Source: G965200765 sp965203865 (lineage in GTDB: Bacteria > Pseudomonadota > Gammaproteobacteria > Arenicellales > JAJDZL01). Taken from it: a stretch of 64,000 bases of DNA. Made by a program: the position numbers and the translations under genes. Below are positions 19,885 through 28,432 of the stretch, piece by piece. Position 1 is the stretch's first letter; the number at the start of each line of letters is the position of its first letter. A model generated the notes under the pieces. That model was not told where the DNA came from. It saw only the letters and a list, made by a program, of their open reading frames with translations, and searched no databases. The stretch is taken from assembly GCA_965203865.1 (NCBI GenBank), contig OZ241916.1, positions 2,728,001-2,792,000 of the forward strand. The letters run 5' to 3'.

Positions 19885-20598
19885 ATGCAATGCTTGCGAC
19901 TTGCCCTTGGCTTTTTTGTCGTATTGACAATTTCATTCACCGCACATGCCGCCGCCAAGTATACCGAACGGGATGTATCCGACGGAGGTACTGTCAAAGG
20001 CTTGGTTACCTATAGCGGTCCGATCAAACAGAGAACGATATTACCGACCAGAAACAGGGAAATTTGCGGTAAAGCCCGTAAAGTTCCATCAGTAGTAGTC
20101 GGGGACGAGGGAGCTGTGAAAGACAGCATCGTATTTCTGAAAGATGTTTCAAGCGGGAAGTTTTGGCCGGATATACCGCGTCCTGTAATCAACAATGTCA
20201 ATTGCCTGTTCGACCCCCATGTCCAAGTGGTAAAACGCGGAAGAGTTGATCTTTTGAATTCCGACCCGGTCTTTCACAATATTCTTGGATACTACGGAAA
20301 AGCCTCAGCATTCAGAGTAACACTGCCGACCAAGGGTACGAAAGTTACCAAAATTCTTCGGCGAACCGGCCCGGTACGCACTGATTGCTCTGCCCATGGC
20401 TGGATGCGGGGATGGGTATTCGTAGTAGACAATCCCTATTTTATGCAAACTGGCACTGATGGATTGTTCAATATTCCTGATATTCCGCCGGGCGACTATA
20501 CAATCGCCGTTTGGCAGGAAAGCGTCGGTTTGACTGAAATGCCCATTTCCGTCAAAGCCGGCGAAACGACAGAATTAACTATCGAGCTAGGCAGTTAG
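19885..20598 (+). CDS. Exported cupredoxin-like protein with a C-terminal carboxypeptidase-regulatory-like fold
   Basis: A 237-residue protein with a signal peptide (LALGFFVVLTISFTAHA). The middle looks like a type-1 copper site: H131 (PVFHNIL), C168, H171 and M174 in DCSAHGWM, matching the plastocyanin ligand order His-Cys-His-Met. The last 45 residues (TDGLFNIPDIPPGDYTIAVWQE) resemble the beta-sandwich of carboxypeptidase-regulatory or CarboxypepD_reg domains. A periplasmic electron carrier or copper-binding role follows from the ligands but is not demonstrated. A GGAG motif lies 11 nt before the ATG. It follows the ccm block by 218 bp. Confidence 0.7.
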   Translation: MQCLRLALGFFVVLTISFTAHAAAKYTERDVSDGGTVKGLVTYSGPIKQRTILPTRNREICGKARKVPSVVVGDEGAVKDSIVFLKDVSSGKFWPDIPRPVINNVNCLFDPHVQVVKRGRVDLLNSDPVFHNILGYYGKASAFRVTLPTKGTKVTKILRRTGPVRTDCSAHGWMRGWVFVVDNPYFMQTGTDGLFNIPDIPPGDYTIAVWQESVGLTEMPISVKAGETTELTIELGS

Positions 20599-21004
20599 AA
20601 AACAAAACTGCAATTTGGGGGGTTATATACAATCTACACCATTCCCCGACTTGCCGAAAACTGTATTATGGGGGTGAAGACAAGAGTAGCCAGCCGTGAG
20701 TGTCGAATTTTTCCGAGTTGTTCGGCGCAATTTGGTGCTGGTACTTCGCAGATCGACTTTCGTCAAGGTTCGAGGGCCGAGTCGGCGGCATAAAGCGGCC
20801 ATGCGGACGTGTTTTTGCCAGCAACAGGGTTTGCTCAATAGGTTGATTCAATGCGGAGGGCGGCGAAGCACCGCCGACTAGCTTATTCGAGAAGAACCCT
20901 TTTCAAGCCACCGGTATTGTCCATAGCCTCTTTCACCCATTTCATTTTAAATGCCGGAAAATATTTTGAGGAGTAATATAGATGAGTATCAAAACCTATG
21001 GTCA
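20599..21004. other. Intergenic stretch with an unexplained GC-rich patch
   Basis: No supported gene. About 20640-20900 is visibly richer in GC than its surroundings and contains a small hairpin (GGCGG 20859-20863 with CCGCC 20871-20875). ORFs of 60-71 codons exist on both strands but none resembles a protein I know. It may be a decayed mobile or coding remnant, or an untranslated RNA. Confidence 0.4.
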
Positions 21005-21466
21005 CTAACTATCTTTTGTAGGATGAGAAAGAATTACAGACCCGATGCTACCATCATAAACCATTTTCATACGGCGAAGGAACGTCCGTCCTAGAAGCGC
21101 ACAGTGAGGCTGACCCCCTGCATGTAAATGGACACCACAGAATGCTCCATATATTGTGTGCGGTAATTCTGGAATATGAATTTGTGCTACATGAACGTTT
21201 ACCTTGTCAGAACCATGCACCCCTGAAATATGCCGTTCGTCAAAAACCGGCAATTCAAGATTGGCAGCGATTTGCGAATCAATACAACTTTCTGTAGCAC
21301 CAGTATCAATGAGCGCAGGGTATGTATTGGAAGGTAAAGTTGGAACGGAATTGTTTGTTGGGTGCCAACTCGGGTCAAAACCAATCTGAACCTGTATAGT
21401 TGGCCCCAATTGGGTTAACAACTCGATTCGATCAACAAATCCGCACTCCACGTTACGAATATTCAA
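21005..21466 (-). CDS. Retropepsin-like (clan AA) aspartic protease
   Basis: A 153-residue protein with YPALIDTGATESCID (D54-T-G-A-T58), the retropepsin active-site loop, and a hydrophobic-hydrophobic-Gly motif later (CALLGRTFL). A single domain of this size would act as a homodimer. There is no signal peptide, so it is probably cytoplasmic. It starts at TTG and overlaps the preceding small gene by 14 nt, so the two are likely co-translated. Bacterial members of this clan are mostly uncharacterised; the substrate is unknown. Confidence 0.8.
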   Translation of the reverse strand: MNIRNVECGFVDRIELLTQLGPTIQVQIGFDPSWHPTNNSVPTLPSNTYPALIDTGATESCIDSQIAANLELPVFDERHISGVHGSDKVNVHVAQIHIPELPHTIYGAFCGVHLHAGGQPHCALLGRTFLRRMKMVYDGSIGSVILSHPTKDS

Positions 21467-21701
21467 TCTGCGGCCTATACAGAACAGATGCGGGAAGTCT
21501 TACCGGGCCAGCCCCCACTTCCCTGATCAAATACGGACCGCGCCCAAATCGCCCAACAGCGTCTGCAGCAGCAGATTCAAATGAATCATACACGCCCGAT
21601 AACTTTTTATTGTGAAAAACTACCCATTTCCCAAAGTAATCCAATTCTAGCGACCGCTGCATGGATTCGTAGGCAGCAATTTCTTCAGATAAAGTAGTCA
21701 T
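21453..21701 (-). CDS. DUF5678-like small protein
   Basis: 82 residues. The core YFGKWVVFHNKKLSGVYDSFESAAADAVGRFGRGPYLIREVG resembles DUF5678, a short domain often encoded next to aspartic proteases. A good ribosome site (GGAGG, 6 nt) precedes the ATG. Overlap with the retropepsin gene suggests the pair works together, perhaps as protease and regulator or substrate; this is inference. Confidence 0.7.
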   Translation of the reverse strand: MTTLSEEIAAYESMQRSLELDYFGKWVVFHNKKLSGVYDSFESAAADAVGRFGRGPYLIREVGAGPVRLPASVLYRPQIEYS

Positions 21702-21743
21702 AATTAACCTCCGAAAAAAGCTTCTCGTATCATTTCCGTAAAT

Positions 21744-22189
21744 TTAATTCTTGTAGGATGAGTCGAATTGATCCAGCCTTATCAGCAATGCATCCCGTTC
21801 GTACGCTTCCAGAAATGCACTTTGTTCGTACTGTTTGGCACGCGCTTGCAAATATCTTCTGAAAGCAGATGCAGTTCTCGCCCTGTGGGGCGGGCATCAA
21901 TCTGTACCTGGCAAGAACGCTCCAAATAAAGCATTCGTACAAATGCCTGTGCAACAGTTGACCCAATTGTCAGCAGTCCATGATTTTTCATAATCATTAC
22001 CAGCATGTCTCCCAGATGCTCTGCAAGCCGGTCTCGTTCATCCAAGTCCAAGGATAATCCCTCGTATTCATGATATGCAACATCGTTGTAGAACATCAAA
22101 GCATCTTGAAATGCATGCGTCGAAATTGAATTAAAGGAAGCCTGAATCGGTACATGATCAACGATGGCTTGCGGCAATAGAACCGGCAA
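21744..22189 (-). pseudogene. Remnant of a class II aldolase/adducin-family gene
   Basis: The frame starting at 22189 encodes only the C-terminal half of a class II aldolase (VAYHEYEGLSLDLDERDRL, MIMKNHGLLTIGSTVAQAFV, YLERSCQVQIDA). Near 21865 the reading frame shifts; the proper family ending (FLEAYERDALLIRLDQFDSS) continues in another frame to a TAA at 21744. The N-terminal half, with the usual metal-binding His pair, is absent. Truncation plus frameshift make it inactive. Confidence 0.8.
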
Positions 22190-22394
22190 CTGAGATTCCC
22201 AGAATCAACGATTGAAACGAAACACCAAAAATTTTCTTCAGATGCGTAGCATGATCATCTGGAACTGGAATAGGAGTTTTACTCTCGTTTTCTAAGCAAA
22301 CCCTAATAGTTTCATCATTCGCTTTGTTAATGTTGCAAGTAATCCTCTTCTTCTGATTACTTTCTTTTAATGCAAATTCACCGGGTTTGTTCAT
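22158..22394 (-). CDS. Hypothetical protein upstream of the aldolase remnant
   Basis: 78 residues from the second of two adjacent ATGs, with AAGGAG 6 nt upstream. The sequence is charged with a hydrophobic C-terminus (FGVSFQSLILGISVAGSIAA) that may be a membrane helix. It overlaps the aldolase remnant in another frame. I recognise no family; it may have arisen when the aldolase 5' half was lost. Confidence 0.4.
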   Translation of the reverse strand: MNKPGEFALKESNQKKRITCNINKANDETIRVCLENESKTPIPVPDDHATHLKKIFGVSFQSLILGISVAGSIAASHR

Positions 22395-22613
22395 CATATT
22401 CTCCTTCGGCTTGCGCAATTATCTGATTTATCAAAAACAGATTAACCAAAGTATTTACCAATAGTAATTTGATTATATTTAACTTGTCAAGAAAAGTGAT
22501 TTAATCTATACGGGAGAATGCACATCGTTTTCAGTGAAATTGTAAGTATTTTCTACAAATCAGGGAATGGTGAAGATTGTATATAATTCCCGTAATTTTG
22601 GCTCTTTCATAAT

Positions 22614-23717
22614 TTGAAATTGAAAAACAATAGCGTAAAAAGGAACAACTTCGACCTTACTCGACGTGCTTACCTTCACAAGTCGTTGTTGCTAGGAGGA
22701 GCCGTTGCCACAGGCAGTGCTGTGGGGTTGTTTCAAACCCTGACTTCCATGGATGTCGCTGTCGGTGATTCACATTCGTTCAGTTTCGCCTGGGTATCTG
22801 ATACGCATCTGTATCCAAGGAAATTGAATACGCGATTTATTGAGACGGCGAAGCGCGCCCTTGAGGAAGTTCAGGAGATGGGGTCGCAATTCGACTTTAT
22901 GATCTTTGGTGGAGATTTGGCGCAACTTGGAGATCCGGTCGAAATTAAACTGGGTGCCGAATTGCTTGAAGAAGTAACAATCAAAAAGTACTTCGTACCC
23001 GGCGAACACGACTGGTATTTCGACCTTGGTGAATCCTGGAATTCATATTTCGGAGAAACACCGTGGACTTTTGACCACAAGGGTGTCAGAATTATCGGTC
23101 TGGATACAGTAGGTCGCGCTCCCGACTACTGGACAGCCAGAGGAATGACTGCCGAGGAGCGGATGAGACACATGTCTGCACTGGACAGTTCCCAATCAGG
23201 CCCTTGGTCCGGACTCGGCAGCGAACAACGTCAATGGCTGTCTTCAACTCTGTCGGATTGGCCTAAAGATGCGCCAGTACTAATATTCAGCCACACACCA
23301 TTGTACGAAGTGTATGCACCCTGGAATTTCTGGATTCGAGACTGGCGAGAGGTACATGAGATTGTTCTTCAGTTCTCGAATGTTACCAATATCCACGGGC
23401 ATGTACATCAACCGCTTTACAATGAAATCGGCGGAATGCGGTTCATTGGACAACTGGCTACATCATGGCCGTGGCCGTATGCACCGGAAGGCATACCAGA
23501 ACTTACCAAACCGATGCTGAGAGCTGACCCTGGCGATTATTTCGATGGTGTTGGTTGGGGCAAGCTTTCCATGGACATGGACAATATGGTGGATTACAAG
23601 TACATGATGTGGCGCGAGCAGGTGTTTGCGAATACCCGCGCTGATTCCGGAACCGGCGACAATCAAAACCAGAAACTGAGTCCGCGTATTGCTGACCGCG
23701 GTTGGACAGGGGATTGA
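22614..23717 (+). CDS. Exported calcineurin-like metallophosphoesterase
   Basis: A 367-residue protein with the two-metal phosphoesterase motifs in order: SDTH (D-x-H), GGDLAQ, GEHDW (for GNHD), FSHTPL and NIHGHVHQP. The N-terminus (LTRRAYLHKSLLLGGAVATG) has a twin arginine before a hydrophobic run, so it is likely Tat-exported. The start is uncertain: TTG at 22614 or 22620, no clear ribosome site. The next gene, a cytochrome c, begins 12 bp later, so the two form an operon. Confidence 0.85.
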   Translation: MKLKNNSVKRNNFDLTRRAYLHKSLLLGGAVATGSAVGLFQTLTSMDVAVGDSHSFSFAWVSDTHLYPRKLNTRFIETAKRALEEVQEMGSQFDFMIFGGDLAQLGDPVEIKLGAELLEEVTIKKYFVPGEHDWYFDLGESWNSYFGETPWTFDHKGVRIIGLDTVGRAPDYWTARGMTAEERMRHMSALDSSQSGPWSGLGSEQRQWLSSTLSDWPKDAPVLIFSHTPLYEVYAPWNFWIRDWREVHEIVLQFSNVTNIHGHVHQPLYNEIGGMRFIGQLATSWPWPYAPEGIPELTKPMLRADPGDYFDGVGWGKLSMDMDNMVDYKYMMWREQVFANTRADSGTGDNQNQKLSPRIADRGWTGD

Positions 23718-23729
23718 GGAGAACTGCCA

Positions 23730-24182
23730 TTGAAAAAATCCAAAGTCAATCGACTGCTAACCTTGGGCATCGCGATACTCTGCTTGTCGCTAGCACTGGC
23801 ATTCATGGTAAATCGAGTGTCTGCGCACAAGGTTGCGCATGATGCAGAGACATTGCAAGCGTTTACCGACGAGTTCATGGCGCAGGTTATCCGTGGTGAC
23901 AACCTGTTTCATGGTGCGACTGAACCTGGTATCAATTTGTCCAGTACCGGCATGTCTTGTGCAATGTGCCATCCTTTCGCTGCGGATGTTCATCCGCACG
24001 AGTATCCAAAGTTTCAGGAGCAAATGAGCGAATTTGCTACCTTGCGCGATATGATCAACTGGTGCATTGAAAAACCTAATGAAGGCGAGAGAATCGACCC
24101 AAACGGAGAAGCGATGAAAGCACTTGAAGCCTATATTTACTGGTCCAATCGAGGTTCTGTATTGGATCCGGGTCGCCATTGA
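23730..24182 (+). CDS. Monoheme c-type cytochrome, periplasmic
   Basis: 150 residues: an N-terminal hydrophobic anchor or signal (LLTLGIAILCLSLALAFMV), one heme-binding CAMCH (77-81), and a later Met-containing helix (NGEAMKALEAYIYW) that could supply the axial ligand. TTG start with AGGAG 8 nt upstream, directly after the metallophosphoesterase. The end of the protein (MKALEAYIYW) recalls SoxA/SoxX-type cytochromes, but no sox gene is present. Heme attachment would need the Ccm system. Confidence 0.82.
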   Translation: MKKSKVNRLLTLGIAILCLSLALAFMVNRVSAHKVAHDAETLQAFTDEFMAQVIRGDNLFHGATEPGINLSSTGMSCAMCHPFAADVHPHEYPKFQEQMSEFATLRDMINWCIEKPNEGERIDPNGEAMKALEAYIYWSNRGSVLDPGRH

Positions 24183-24515
24183 TATCTGCCGGTTAGCACC
24201 CGTAGTTATTTACTTTATACGCGTATTACCGATACGAAAAACCGAAACTTCAGTCCTGACTCTCCTTTTCTGGAAATAGTCCGGGTAACCAACGGGAAGC
24301 GAGTTTTGCAGGAATTGCAATGCGTAATGGCGATCTGGAACTATCTGACACAACGATGCCATAGCGAATTAACGCTGACGTAATTCTTCGGGCATGCCTC
24401 TGACTCGTGTTCACTATAGAGTTAATTTCCGACCGGGACAGCTCGCCATGTTTAGTTATTGCTTTTAATAGGGCATCTGATCTTCTCGGCAAAGTTTTTA
24501 ACCGAATCTCTTCTT

Positions 24516-24524
24516 CTGCCCAAA
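24516..24524. repeat. Target site duplication, left copy (CTGCCCAAA)
   Basis: Nine bases identical to 25962-25970, directly abutting the left inverted repeat. Within the 8-9 bp range of the IS256 family. Confidence 0.9.
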
Positions 24525-24555
24525 GGTTAAGTCTTAAAATTCCTGTAAAAGTCTA
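24525..24555 (+). repeat. IS left terminal inverted repeat
   Basis: Starts GGTTAAGTCTTAAAATTCCT and pairs with 25931-25961 over 31 bp with four mismatches. Confidence 0.9.
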
Positions 24556-24640
24556 ATTGGGGGGATCGAGAGGTCCTCTGTGCGATTACAATTTAATAAT
24601 TTCACATTTTTACAACAAAAGAATCGAGGAGGACCTCGCG

Positions 24641-25933
24641 ATGAGTAGAATGATAAGTCCAAGCCAGGAGAAAAAGCAAGAGCTGAATGAGATGATTGAG
24701 AATGGTTTCGCTGGCGAAGGGGATGTTTTTCGGGAGTTTATCAAATTGACAGTGGAAAGCGTGTTTCAGCAGGCGCTGGAAGATGAGCAGAGTGAGTTTT
24801 TGGATCGAGGGCGCTACCAGCGCAAGTCGGAGCCGTCGACGGTGCACCGCAACGGCTACGAACCGGGGCATTTGAAGACTGCGGAGGGAGTGATGCAAGT
24901 GAAGTTGCCGCAGGTTCGCGGTCTGGGCGAGCCGTATCGCTCGCGGTTGTGGAGCGAGATGCCGCGTACCAGCGAATCGCTGAAGTCGCTGGTGGTGGAG
25001 ATGTATGTGAACGGCATGTCGACCCGCGACATTGAGCATTCGATGGAGGCGGCGCTGGGCGAGTTTTCGTTGTCGAAGAGTACCGTCAGTCGCCTGTGCG
25101 AGTCGCTGAGCGAGGACTACGAGCGTTTCAAGGAGCGCGACTTGAGTGGCTACGACGTGGCGTATTTGTTTGTGGATGCGGTGTACGAGCCGTTGCGTCG
25201 TCACGGCACCCGCAGCGGTGTTCTGTGCTGCTGGGCGATTTGCAGCGATGGCAGTCGGGTGCTGCTGGACCTGACCTTGGCCAACAGCGAGAGCAAGGTA
25301 TCGGTGATTGAGTTTTTTCAAGGGATGATTCGCCGGGGTCTTCAGCCGCCGCTGACGGTGACCACCGATGGTGCCGGGGGACTGATGGCGGCGGTGGAGG
25401 AGACGTGGCCGCGCACCTTGCGAGTGCGCTGCTGGTTTCACAAGATGCAGAATCTGCGGCAGAAGGTTCCGCCGAGCTTGTGGCCGGAATTTCGGCATCG
25501 GGTGACCGACTTTCGGGATGCACCGGATGAAGCCGAGGCTCGTCGCCGGCTGGAATCCATCCAGGCCGACTATGGCCGCGAGTTGCCCGAAGCCTTGCGT
25601 TGCCTAACCGACGACCTGGAAGCTTCGATGAACCATTTGGAGGTTCCGCCGCGGCACCGGCAGAATGTTCGCACGGTGAATCTGGTGGAGCGCAGCTTCG
25701 TAGAGGAGCGCCGACGAACCAAGGTGATCCCGCATCTGTGGGGCGAAAGAGATCTGACCAAGCTGGTGTATTCGGTGCTGATCCGATTGAGCGAACGCTG
25801 GTGCAAGCGCCGGTACTCGGAATCGGAAGAATGGCAGATCCGAGAGCTGCGCATGCGACTTTATCCAGAGCAGGAGGCGAGAAAACCCGTGCCAAGAACC
25901 AGAACTCGCAGAAGTGCGGCGAAAGCCGCCTAG
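24641..25933 (+). CDS. IS256-family transposase
   Basis: About 430 residues from ATG 24641 (MSRMISPSQEKK), preceded by a strong GGAGGA site; a longer frame from 24557 begins in the terminal region and is not needed. The DDE acidic residues appear as FVDAVYEPLRR (first D), TTDGAGGLM (second D) and NLVERSFVEERRRTKVI (E), with the CWFHKMQNLR segment before the third, as in mutator-type enzymes. The C-terminus is basic (RTRTRRSAAKAA). No frameshift is visible, so it should be functional. Confidence 0.95.
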   Translation: MSRMISPSQEKKQELNEMIENGFAGEGDVFREFIKLTVESVFQQALEDEQSEFLDRGRYQRKSEPSTVHRNGYEPGHLKTAEGVMQVKLPQVRGLGEPYRSRLWSEMPRTSESLKSLVVEMYVNGMSTRDIEHSMEAALGEFSLSKSTVSRLCESLSEDYERFKERDLSGYDVAYLFVDAVYEPLRRHGTRSGVLCCWAICSDGSRVLLDLTLANSESKVSVIEFFQGMIRRGLQPPLTVTTDGAGGLMAAVEETWPRTLRVRCWFHKMQNLRQKVPPSLWPEFRHRVTDFRDAPDEAEARRRLESIQADYGRELPEALRCLTDDLEASMNHLEVPPRHRQNVRTVNLVERSFVEERRRTKVIPHLWGERDLTKLVYSVLIRLSERWCKRRYSESEEWQIRELRMRLYPEQEARKPVPRTRTRRSAAKAA

Positions 25934-25961
25934 ACTTTTACAGGAAATTAGAGACTTGACC
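25931..25961 (-). repeat. IS right terminal inverted repeat
   Basis: Reverse complement begins GGTCAAGTCTCTAATTTCCT. It starts at the last codon of the transposase (TAG at 25931-25933). Confidence 0.9.
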
Positions 25962-25970
25962 CTGCCCAAA
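25962..25970. repeat. Target site duplication, right copy (CTGCCCAAA)
   Basis: Identical to 24516-24524. It lies within the fic codons for IWAG. Confidence 0.9.
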
Positions 25971-27122
25971 TTTCAATACGATTCAACAGTTTTTCAGGTT
26001 GCAGCAATCCCTTCATAAACTGTACCTGGTCAATACAAGTTTTTAAGAAGAACACCGTAAATTCGGCTAAAGCCTCCTCGCTTAAATTTCCTCTGCCGTC
26101 TAAATCGTTTCGACGTTTCAGGTCACAATTGGCCAATAGAGACTTGTATTCACTCTCTCGTCGGGCAAGCCCTCTCGCAATTGACCACACACCTTCAGTT
26201 TCAAGGGATTCCAGCAGCATTGCATGAGAAATCAACCTGGCTACTCGTCCATTTCCATCACCAAAGGGATGTATCCACAGCAACCTGTGGTGTGCAGCAG
26301 CACAGTGCAAGATTGTTTCAGTTGTATTGAGTTGGCTGTAAGCACCCTCAAACCGTTCTAAAAAGCGAGGAACTGCTCCGGGCCTGATTGAAATATGAGA
26401 ACCGACTTGTACATCAGTTTTTCGCAATTCACCTGGGACAACTTGAAACTGTTCAATTTCATTGTTTAGCCCTTTGCCAATCATCTCAAAAGGTACCATT
26501 TCAACGAAACGCCGATGTACTTCGCAAATTCCTTTGACTGTCGTAGATTGACCAGTCAAACCTCCGCAATCAATCCACTTCTGGACAACGACATGCGCAG
26601 TAGCTAAAAGTTGTAAATTTTTCTGCTCTTTGTTGTCACTAAAATTTTTGCTTAACCCTCTTTCTATATCGACAGGGTGAATATCATGGCTTTCAATCAA
26701 ATTACTGTAATAGCTATTCATCGTTTGAACGACATCAGCCACAGCTTGCAGTAATCCTTTTGATAAACTGCTCCTTAGCTCAGCTGAACATTTCACCAGT
26801 TCAACCACCAACTCAATGAGTACTGACCGATGTCTGGAACCTTCATCAAATAACAGAGGCTCCATTTTTCCAACCACTTCTTTGCGATCAACTACCATCT
26901 TAATGAACTGCGAATCTATATATATAATCTTATTAATGTCCGCTTATATTATGATTTTATAATAAATAAATCAATGGCATGCAGTGTTTATAAATTATTT
27001 TTTGTCCTCTTTAATGGCCGAATCGAGTTAATGAATAAAGGCAAATCCAATTTCGCAGTAGTGATTGAAAAAAGGAAAACGGCGAGCAGGAAATTAGCGC
27101 GTTCAATTTACACTGAATAATT

Positions 27123-27196
27123 TGGCTGGGGAACCAGGATTCGAACCTGGACTGGCGGAGTCAGAGTCCGCTGTCCTACCGTTAGACGATTCCCCA
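27123..27196 (-). tRNA. glnX: tRNA-Gln (anticodon CTG)
   Basis: Cloverleaf read on the minus strand: acceptor TGGGGAA pairing with TTCCCCA, anticodon stem GCGGA/TCCGC with loop CTCTGAC giving CTG, T-arm CCAGG-TTCGAAT-CCTGG, and an encoded CCA end. The U1-A72 acceptor start is typical of bacterial tRNA-Gln. It lies between the disrupted fic gene and rpsI. Confidence 0.95.
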
Positions 27197-27228
27197 ATGA
27201 AGAATCTGATAGTACGGCAGTATTTGGT

Positions 27229-27630
27229 TTACCGTTTTGAGTATTGAGGTCTCTTTCTTGCTTTGTGAAGTCCAACCTTCTTGCGTTCTACTTCTCTTGC
27301 ATCGCGCGTTAAAAATCCTCCTTTTCGGAGAACCGCACGGTTAGACTCGTCATAGTGCAGGAGTGCTCGGGCGATTCCGAGTTGAATAGCACCCGCCTGT
27401 CCGCTAGGTCCGCCACCTTGGACATTTGCGCGTATATCAACAGAATCAACCAGGCTTAACTCAACCAAAGGCTGCCGGATAACCATTCGGGCAGTCTCCC
27501 GTCCAAAGTACTCTTCGATCGGCTTATTATTTGCGTAAATATTTCCACTACCACTTGTCATGTACACTCTCGCTACAGACGACTTTCGCCGACCTGTTCC
27601 GTAGAATACTTCTGCTTTATCTGCTGCCAT
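27229..27630 (-). CDS. rpsI: 30S ribosomal protein S9
   Basis: Contacts P-site tRNA with its basic C-terminal tail, here ending RPQYSKR. Start MAADKAEVFYGTGRRKSS at ATG 27630; three extra upstream codons in frame are not needed, and AGGA lies 10 nt before this ATG. Typical 133 residues. Co-transcribed with rplM, 12 bp apart. Confidence 0.97.
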   Translation of the reverse strand: MAADKAEVFYGTGRRKSSVARVYMTSGSGNIYANNKPIEEYFGRETARMVIRQPLVELSLVDSVDIRANVQGGGPSGQAGAIQLGIARALLHYDESNRAVLRKGGFLTRDAREVERKKVGLHKARKRPQYSKR

Positions 27631-27642
27631 AGTGATCAATTC

Positions 27643-28071
27643 CTATATATTAAGCGGTTTGGGGTGCTGTGCCTCATGCGGCTGGTCGGCATCAGGATAC
27701 ACCTTTAACTTGGACATCATTGCACGGCCTAGAGGTCCTTTCGGCATCATTCCTCGTACCGCGTTTTCAATAATTCTGCATGGATGCTTCTTGCGCATCT
27801 CACTTACAGTAACCGACTTCAATCCACCCGGCCGTCCCGAATGACGATGATAGACTTTGGAGTTTTCCTTGTTTCCCGTCAATAGCACTTTTCTTGCGTT
27901 GACCACGATGACATAGTCGCCGGTATCAATGTGCGGAGTATAGATGGGCTTGTGCTTGCCGCGTAGATGCACAGCGATCTGGGTGGCAAGCCTGCCTAGC
28001 ACTTTGTCAGTGGCATCGACAAGATACCATTCCCGATCTACTTCGCTTGGTTTTGTTGATTTTGTTGTCAT
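27643..28071 (-). CDS. rplM: 50S ribosomal protein L13
   Basis: Early-assembly large-subunit protein. Start at ATG 28071 (MTTKSTKPSEVDREWYLVD) gives 142 residues, as in E. coli. Conserved segments: GRLATQIA, LRGKHKP, GDYVIVVNA, KVYHRHSGRPGG and AVRGMMPKGPLGR. First gene of the rplM-rpsI operon. Confidence 0.97.
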   Translation of the reverse strand: MTTKSTKPSEVDREWYLVDATDKVLGRLATQIAVHLRGKHKPIYTPHIDTGDYVIVVNARKVLLTGNKENSKVYHRHSGRPGGLKSVTVSEMRKKHPCRIIENAVRGMMPKGPLGRAMMSKLKVYPDADQPHEAQHPKPLNI

Positions 28072-28126
28072 TATTTCAGTTTTTGAATTCAAATACCTTA
28101 AAGGCTCAATTTTTGCAAAGGTGCAG

Positions 28127-28155
28127 AGATTACACCAAACAAAGCAATAATTCAA
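28127..28155 (-). promoter_or_regulatory. Candidate rplM-rpsI promoter
   Basis: On the minus strand TTGAAT (28150-28155) and TAATCT (28127-28132) are separated by 17 bp, about 55 bp upstream of the rplM ATG. Spacing is ideal; each hexamer has two mismatches to consensus. Confidence 0.45.
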
Positions 28156-28187
28156 CTGTTTTCAGCATAAACAGTTTCTTTAAGAAC

Positions 28188-28222
28188 AAAAAAGTGCGGC
28201 GGTTTCTCATATTTCGCCACAC
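28188..28222 (-). terminator. Rho-independent terminator downstream of the restriction island
   Basis: On the minus strand GTGTGGCG pairs with CGCCGCAC (8 bp, one G-T wobble) around a 13-nt loop, followed by six T. It lies 211 bp after the last gene of the restriction operon and just before the rplM promoter, so it insulates the ribosomal operon. Confidence 0.75.
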
Positions 28223-28432
28223 TCTTAATCGCAAATCAATGCGGTAAAGTTAAAGAAACAACAACATGCGAATTGCCACATACTCCTTGAACTTTTTCTA
28301 ATTGTATATTGTTTCGATAACTACATTCAAGAAAAATATTAACTTATTGACCAATATTTACAATGCAAACAAAAGTTCACCGTTGCTACGACAGAAATTC
28401 TTGTTATGTTTTCGGCGAATTGTTACAAACGT

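Larger units (their letters stand above)
24525..25961 (+). mobile_element. Complete IS256-family (mutator-type) insertion sequence
   Basis: 1,437 bp, bounded by 31-bp imperfect terminal inverted repeats (24525-24555 and 25931-25961, four mismatches; the inner 16 bp TTCCTGTAAAAGTCTA is perfect) and flanked by a 9-bp direct duplication. It contains one intact transposase gene. Intact ends, duplication and gene indicate a recent, potentially mobile copy. GC content is visibly higher than in the host gene. Confidence 0.95.
24250..26898 (-). pseudogene. fic: Fic family protein gene disrupted by an IS
   Basis: The N-terminal part (25948-26898) has the Fic core with the catalytic motif HPFGDGNGRVAR, expected to transfer AMP from ATP to a protein hydroxyl. 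The C-terminal part (24250-24540) is a winged-helix domain (HGELSRSEINSIVNTSQRHARRI). Deleting 24525-25961 and one copy of the 9-bp duplication joins them in frame: NRIEIWA continues as EEEIRLKTLPRRSDAL. The intact protein would be about 400 residues. The insertion separates the catalytic and DNA-binding domains, so the gene is probably inactive, although the truncated Fic domain ORF is still open and ends ten codons into the IS flank. Confidence 0.9.

Noticed and set aside
20599..20625. Terminator after the cupredoxin-like gene (GCAGTT...AACTGC)
   Set aside because: Only a 6-bp stem and no T-run follows.
24602..25498. 298-codon minus-strand ORF within the IS
   Set aside because: Antisense to the transposase, with no protein-like motif; the transposase frame has DDE residues and a ribosome site.
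25128..25895. 255-codon minus-strand ORF in the IS
   Set aside because: Also antisense to the transposase; rich in Pro, Ser and Arg and without motifs.
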